DNA of 29,759 nt, from positions 1 to 29,759 of the forward strand of contig JBAYVI010000024.1 of assembly GCA_041674625.1 (NCBI GenBank), in the 5' to 3' direction. The stretch comes from BRH-c32 sp041674625. GTDB lineage: Bacteria > Bacteroidota > Ignavibacteria > Ignavibacteriales > Melioribacteraceae. The notes under the pieces were generated by a model. It saw nothing but the letters and a program-made list of their open reading frames with translations. It did not search any database and was not told where the DNA came from. A program made the position numbers and the translations under genes. Positions 25,971-29,759 of this stretch are shown one piece after another; position 1 is the stretch's first letter, and every line of letters begins with the position of its first letter.

Positions 25971-27953
25971 TTATGATAACTCCTCTTTTTTGCCTCTTAG
26001 AGAATCCCAGATCATATATACAGAAAGTAATGCGAACATAACAAGGGCAAGTATTTCAGCCGAGTGCGATTCCTGCCAAGCGGCATTGACCCAATTAAAC
26101 CCAGCATAACGAAGCACCGCACTGATTACACCCATTAAAGCACCACCCGCAATGAAACCTGATGCTATAAGTGTTCCTCTTTCTCTACGAGCACTATTTA
26201 GTTTTTCATCTTTACTGCGAGTTGTAACGAAATGAGCTATCAATCCGCCAACAAGCAAAGGAGTATTTAATTCCATTGGAAGATACATACCGAGTGCAAA
26301 TGCAAGAGCAGGTACTTTAATCATAGTAAGGATTAAGGCTAAGCAAGCACCACCAATATAAAGAAGCCATGGTGCAGGTTGATTAGACATTAATGGTTGA
26401 ATAACTGCTGCCATAGCGTTCGCTTGCGGAGCTACTAAAGCACCATCACCGGTGAATCCATAAGTATCATTAAGTATCATAATTATCCATGCAACAGTAG
26501 CGGAAGAAACAGCGGTACCGACAAATTTCCAGCTCTCCTGTTTCATAGGAGTAGAACCGAGCCAATAACCAATTTTAAGATCAGTTATAAAACCACCTGC
26601 TTGCGAAAGTGCAGTACAAACTACGCCTCCAATAATAAGAGCTGAAACCATTCCGGGTGCACCAGTTAAACCGACAGACACTAATACAACTGATGAAAGA
26701 ATCAAAGTCATCAAGGTCATCCCCGATACAGGGTTAGTACCAACAATTGCAATAGCCGTTGCAGCTACGGTTGTAAATAGGAATGAAATTATGAATACGA
26801 TTAATAAACCGATAATTGCATGATAAATATTTGTAACAACTCCAAATAAGAAGAAAAGAAAAATAGCTATGATTGATATAATAATTCCGATTGCTACAAT
26901 TTTCATCGAAATATCTCTTTGAGTTCTAATCGCACTTTCAGTAGTTTTTTTACCGAATATCTCTTTTACTGCAAGAGTGAATGATTTTTTAATAATTCCC
27001 GATGAGCGGATGATACCAATAAATCCAGCCATTGCAATTCCGCCGATACCGATATGACGAACGTAATTTGAGAAAATTTGTTCGGGGGACATGTCCTTTA
27101 TTAATAGAGTAGCAGTACCGAGATTAGAAGTAAGACCCTGCCCAACATAAGCAACTGCAGGAATAAGCACGAACCATGAAAGGAATGAACCAGCCGCAAT
27201 GATTGCAGAATATTTTAAACCGACAATAAAACCAAGTCCTAATACAGCAGAGCTAATATTCAATCTAAAAACTAATTTTGTTTGATCGGCAAGATATTGA
27301 CCAGCAGCAAAAACTTTAGTTGTAAAAACTTCACTCCACCATCCAAATGCGGCAACGAAGAAATCATAGAAGCCACCAATAAGACCACTGATTACAAGGA
27401 CGAAAGCTTGGTTGCCACCTTTTTCACCAGCAACTAAAACTTCTGTTGTTGCAGTTGCTTCTGGGAATGGGAACTGTCCATGCATTTCAGAAACGAAATA
27501 TTTTCTAAATGGAATTAGGAATAAAATTCCAAGAAAACCACCGAGAAGAGATGCCATAAAAACTTGTAAAAAATCTACTTCCAAACCGAGAATGTAAAGA
27601 GCGGGAATAGTAAAAATTGCTCCAGCGACAATCGTACCGGATGTCGCCCCGATAGACTGAATAATTACATTTTCACCAAGAGCATTTTTTCTTTTTGTTA
27701 GAGCACCTAATCCAACGGCAATGATTGCAATAGGGATAGCGGCTTCGAAAACTTGTCCAATCTTTAAACCAAGATAAGCTGCAGCAGCAGAAAAAAGCAT
27801 CGCCATAATTAAACCTGTAAAAACAGATCTAAAATTAACTTCGGGATATACATGCGAAGGAGACATTATTGGTTTATATTCTTCGCCCGGTTTTAATTCC
27901 GTATAAGCATTTTCCGGCAGTCCGCCATTTGTTGGTCTTTCATGATTACTCAT
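25971..27953 (-). CDS. OPT-family oligopeptide transporter
   Basis: This 660-residue, highly hydrophobic protein of the OPT superfamily has the usual bacterial length and many membrane segments. Recognisable parts are the first helix pair (L-F-S-A-A-A-A-Y-L-G-L-K-I-G), the stretch F-P-F-P-E-A-T-A-T-T-E-V-L, and the core N-P-V-S-G-M-T-L-M-T-L motif. OPT proteins import peptides or metal chelates using the proton gradient across the inner membrane. The start is supported by AGAGGAG 6 bases before the ATG. The unknown membrane-protein gene ends 49 bases upstream and the aminotransferase begins at its stop, so the three may form one operon. Together with the S46 peptidases it could take up released di- or oligopeptides (inference). 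Confidence 0.92.
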   Translation of the reverse strand: MSNHERPTNGGLPENAYTELKPGEEYKPIMSPSHVYPEVNFRSVFTGLIMAMLFSAAAAYLGLKIGQVFEAAIPIAIIAVGLGALTKRKNALGENVIIQSIGATSGTIVAGAIFTIPALYILGLEVDFLQVFMASLLGGFLGILFLIPFRKYFVSEMHGQFPFPEATATTEVLVAGEKGGNQAFVLVISGLIGGFYDFFVAAFGWWSEVFTTKVFAAGQYLADQTKLVFRLNISSAVLGLGFIVGLKYSAIIAAGSFLSWFVLIPAVAYVGQGLTSNLGTATLLIKDMSPEQIFSNYVRHIGIGGIAMAGFIGIIRSSGIIKKSFTLAVKEIFGKKTTESAIRTQRDISMKIVAIGIIISIIAIFLFFLFGVVTNIYHAIIGLLIVFIISFLFTTVAATAIAIVGTNPVSGMTLMTLILSSVVLVSVGLTGAPGMVSALIIGGVVCTALSQAGGFITDLKIGYWLGSTPMKQESWKFVGTAVSSATVAWIIMILNDTYGFTGDGALVAPQANAMAAVIQPLMSNQPAPWLLYIGGACLALILTMIKVPALAFALGMYLPMELNTPLLVGGLIAHFVTTRSKDEKLNSARRERGTLIASGFIAGGALMGVISAVLRYAGFNWVNAAWQESHSAEILALVMFALLSVYMIWDSLRGKKEELS

Positions 27954-28002
27954 TTACATCTCCTCTTTTATCAGAGTGGATTTAATTAGTTATAAATCTT
28001 AT

Positions 28003-28806
28003 TTAGTTATTGATCTTTGTATGATCTATTTCTGAGCCTAATACGCTATGTGGTATTAAGAATACTATTAGCATCACTACTGCTGCTATTAATGCCACTT
28101 GATATGGATTATCAGATTTTTTCATTCTGAACCAGGCAATTACCCAAACAATCACTGCTATAAGAGTTTTGTTATCTGTCAAATCCCAACCAAAAGGAAC
28201 ACCCGTCCATAAAGCTCCAAAAGCATAGTACTGAACTAATGGACCAAAGATTAATCCACCTAATATCGATAGACCTAAAGTCCATGCTACCAATTTTCTG
28301 ATTGAATTTTGCTTGCTAAGAATTTCTAAACCTGCACGAGTGGAAACGAACATTGCTCCAAACATCACTAAAACGTGAGGAATCAATATCCAAATAGGAA
28401 CATCGCCTTTGAAACGGATAATATTTTGTTCGTCATTGGGGATATGTATAGTAGCCTCATTTTTCGATAATTCAATATGATAGATAATTTTACCAGCAGG
28501 TGGTTGATGTGGTAGGATTCCTATTAGCTGACCATTTTGATAATCCATTTCTTGATTTTCCCATTGATCATGGGACTTAAATCTTTTCCAAACTAGGATA
28601 CCTTTAATATCTTCGTTAGGAACGTCAATCTTTATAAGGTGATCTCCTTCACCGCCATGACTGCGATCTAATTTATAATTTATTTCTGAATTGGAAATAT
28701 TTGCAATACCTGATATTGGATAGGTAGGACCGGTAAGACGTTGATAAATAGCAGAAGTGGCTGTTATTAAGAAAGCGATAATCCACAATGTTATATTTTT
28801 TTTCAT
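28003..28806 (-). CDS. Membrane protein of unknown function with four C-terminal helices
   Basis: The 267-residue protein has one N-terminal helix (about 6-22), a soluble, probably periplasmic beta-rich domain (25-134, with G-P-T-Y-P and R-S-H-G-G-E-G-D), and four hydrophobic segments near 137-155, 172-196, 213-226 and 236-254. Two histidines each follow a proline inside helices (P143-H144, P252-H253), and a G-W-D-L-T-D-N-K-T loop precedes the third helix. These features recall heme- or quinone-handling membrane proteins, but I do not recognise a named family. It lies upstream of the OPT gene on the same strand, 49 bases apart. The start codon is ATG followed by K-K-N, a typical membrane-protein N-terminus. 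Confidence 0.7.
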   Translation of the reverse strand: MKKNITLWIIAFLITATSAIYQRLTGPTYPISGIANISNSEINYKLDRSHGGEGDHLIKIDVPNEDIKGILVWKRFKSHDQWENQEMDYQNGQLIGILPHQPPAGKIIYHIELSKNEATIHIPNDEQNIIRFKGDVPIWILIPHVLVMFGAMFVSTRAGLEILSKQNSIRKLVAWTLGLSILGGLIFGPLVQYYAFGALWTGVPFGWDLTDNKTLIAVIVWVIAWFRMKKSDNPYQVALIAAVVMLIVFLIPHSVLGSEIDHTKINN

Positions 28807-28920
28807 GAGTTCCGAATTTTAAATTTCACTAAAATACCTTAAATGAGGCATTAGAATCAATTATTAATTTTTCTTCGTTCCATTTTCACAGAATATCCTG
28901 TGTTAATAGCCAAAGAATAG

Positions 28921-29759
28921 TTATGGCATTAAAATAGGTAAAGTAAAAGAAAACTTAGAACCTTTATTTAATTCGGACTCAATCCATATTTTTCCATTAT
29001 GCTTATCAACCATTTCTTTACATAGAAGTAGACCTAAACCAGTACCTTCTTCATTTGCAGTACCTTTTGAGCTAATACTTTTATCAATTTTAAATAAGTC
29101 GGAGATTCTTTCCTTAGGCATACCGACTCCAGAATCAGTTACAGAAAGTTCTATATGGTTATCTTTCTTTATTGCATCCACAGTAATTTTACCACCGTTA
29201 TTGGTAAATTTAATGGCATTAGAAATAAGGTTTCTGATTATTGCAGCAAACATATTTTTATCGGCAAACACTACAATTGAATTATCAATGTTATATTCTA
29301 AAACAATTCCTTTATTAGAAGCAGTCTGAGCCAATAAATTTAATGTTCCGCTCATCTCATGTTTAATAGGAATAATTTCGGGTTTGAATGGCATTTTCCC
29401 TGTTTGGAGACGCGACCATTCAAGTAGATTTTCGAGTAATTTATATGCACTATGAATTAATTCATCTATTGATAAGATAAATTCTTTCTTCTCGTCTTCA
29501 TCCAAAGTTGAAAATTCATCGACTAAAATTTGTGAATAACCAAGAAGACCTTGAAATGGGCTTTTTAGATCATGTGCTATAATTGAAAAGAATCTATCCT
29601 TTGTTAAATTCGTTTCCGCTAATTCCTGAGCATATTTATTAATTGCATCTATATATTTTTTTCGTTCGATAGTTTGAGAAATTTGATCGGCAACAAAGCT
29701 CAATAATTGAAGCTCCTCTTCTTTGAAAGCATTAGGGTCGTGATAATCTTGGACAACAA
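28921..29759 (-). CDS. GAF-sensor histidine kinase, 3' part
   Basis: The gene runs off the right edge; the frame is open to the last base. The first visible residues (D-Y-H-D-P-N-A-F, then E-L-Q-L-L-S-F-V-A-D-Q-I) are the end of a GAF domain, so an internal start such as the TTG at 29703 is not real. The dimerisation helix with the phosphoacceptor motif F-F-S-I-I-A-H-D-L-K-S-P-F is followed by a complete HATPase domain: N box N-L-I-S-N-A-I-K-F, G1 D-S-G-V-G-M, and G2 G-T-G-L-G-L. No receiver domain follows, and the protein ends shortly after F-S-F-T-L-P. It autophosphorylates on His and passes phosphate to a response regulator that is not in the window. The visible part lacks membrane helices. 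Confidence 0.9.
   Translation of the reverse strand, partial: VVQDYHDPNAFKEEELQLLSFVADQISQTIERKKYIDAINKYAQELAETNLTKDRFFSIIAHDLKSPFQGLLGYSQILVDEFSTLDEDEKKEFILSIDELIHSAYKLLENLLEWSRLQTGKMPFKPEIIPIKHEMSGTLNLLAQTASNKGIVLEYNIDNSIVVFADKNMFAAIIRNLISNAIKFTNNGGKITVDAIKKDNHIELSVTDSGVGMPKERISDLFKIDKSISSKGTANEEGTGLGLLLCKEMVDKHNGKIWIESELNKGSKFSFTLPILMP

Noticed and set aside
28887..28902. Short inverted repeat CACAG / CTGTG before the membrane-protein gene
   Set aside because: It has only five base pairs and no T-run after it, so it is not a convincing terminator of the kinase gene.

Overview
The window is AT-rich, compact and gene-dense. It most resembles a member of Ignavibacteriota or a neighbouring lineage of the Bacteroidota/FCB group. 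The evidence is three giant secreted proteins with a type IX secretion (T9SS) sorting tail containing the YPNPFNP signature, two S46 dipeptidyl peptidases, signal peptides that end in A-Q, and a few promoter elements of the TAnnTTTG kind. No rRNA, tRNA, CRISPR array, insertion sequence or phage gene is visible. No gene-free stretch exceeds 300 bases; the longest gaps (200-250 bases, before 8463, 13036, 14902 and 24837) hold terminators, possible promoter elements or a small relic.

Left part (1-8234): the 3' end of a TauE/SafE (UreH-like) exporter; an HD-domain protein fused to a Pycsar-effector-like membrane domain, closely followed by a SixA-like phosphohistidine phosphatase; a convergent SdiA-regulated-type beta-propeller lipoprotein; a tightly coupled plus-strand trio of porin (OprO/P type), CotH-kinase lipoprotein and periplasmic PAP2 phosphatase; then a divergent pair of a cytoplasmic C39-like cysteine peptidase and a D-Ala-D-Ala-ligase-like ATP-grasp enzyme; and a DUF1289 mini-protein.

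Middle (8350-14886): two S46 peptidase genes, each followed by its own terminator, then phosphomannomutase/phosphoglucomutase with a small unknown protein behind it, closed by a strong bidirectional terminator.

Right part (14902-29759): three tandem, mosaic T9SS-exported paralogues of about 1070 residues on the minus strand, joined by identical 22-base spacers; a class V aminotransferase bracketed by perfect inverted repeats at both ends; an OPT-family transporter; an unknown membrane protein; and the 3' part of a GAF-sensor histidine kinase.

Functionally the window is dominated by the cell envelope and by peptide handling: periplasmic dipeptide release (S46), possible peptide uptake (OPT), surface display by T9SS, and phosphate or phosphoryl chemistry outside the cytoplasm (porin/CotH/PAP2). 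The candidates most likely to represent under-described biology are the HD-PycTM fusion with no cyclase beside it, the C39/ATP-grasp divergent pair, the porin-CotH-PAP2 operon and the gene-conversion-like mosaicism of the T9SS array.
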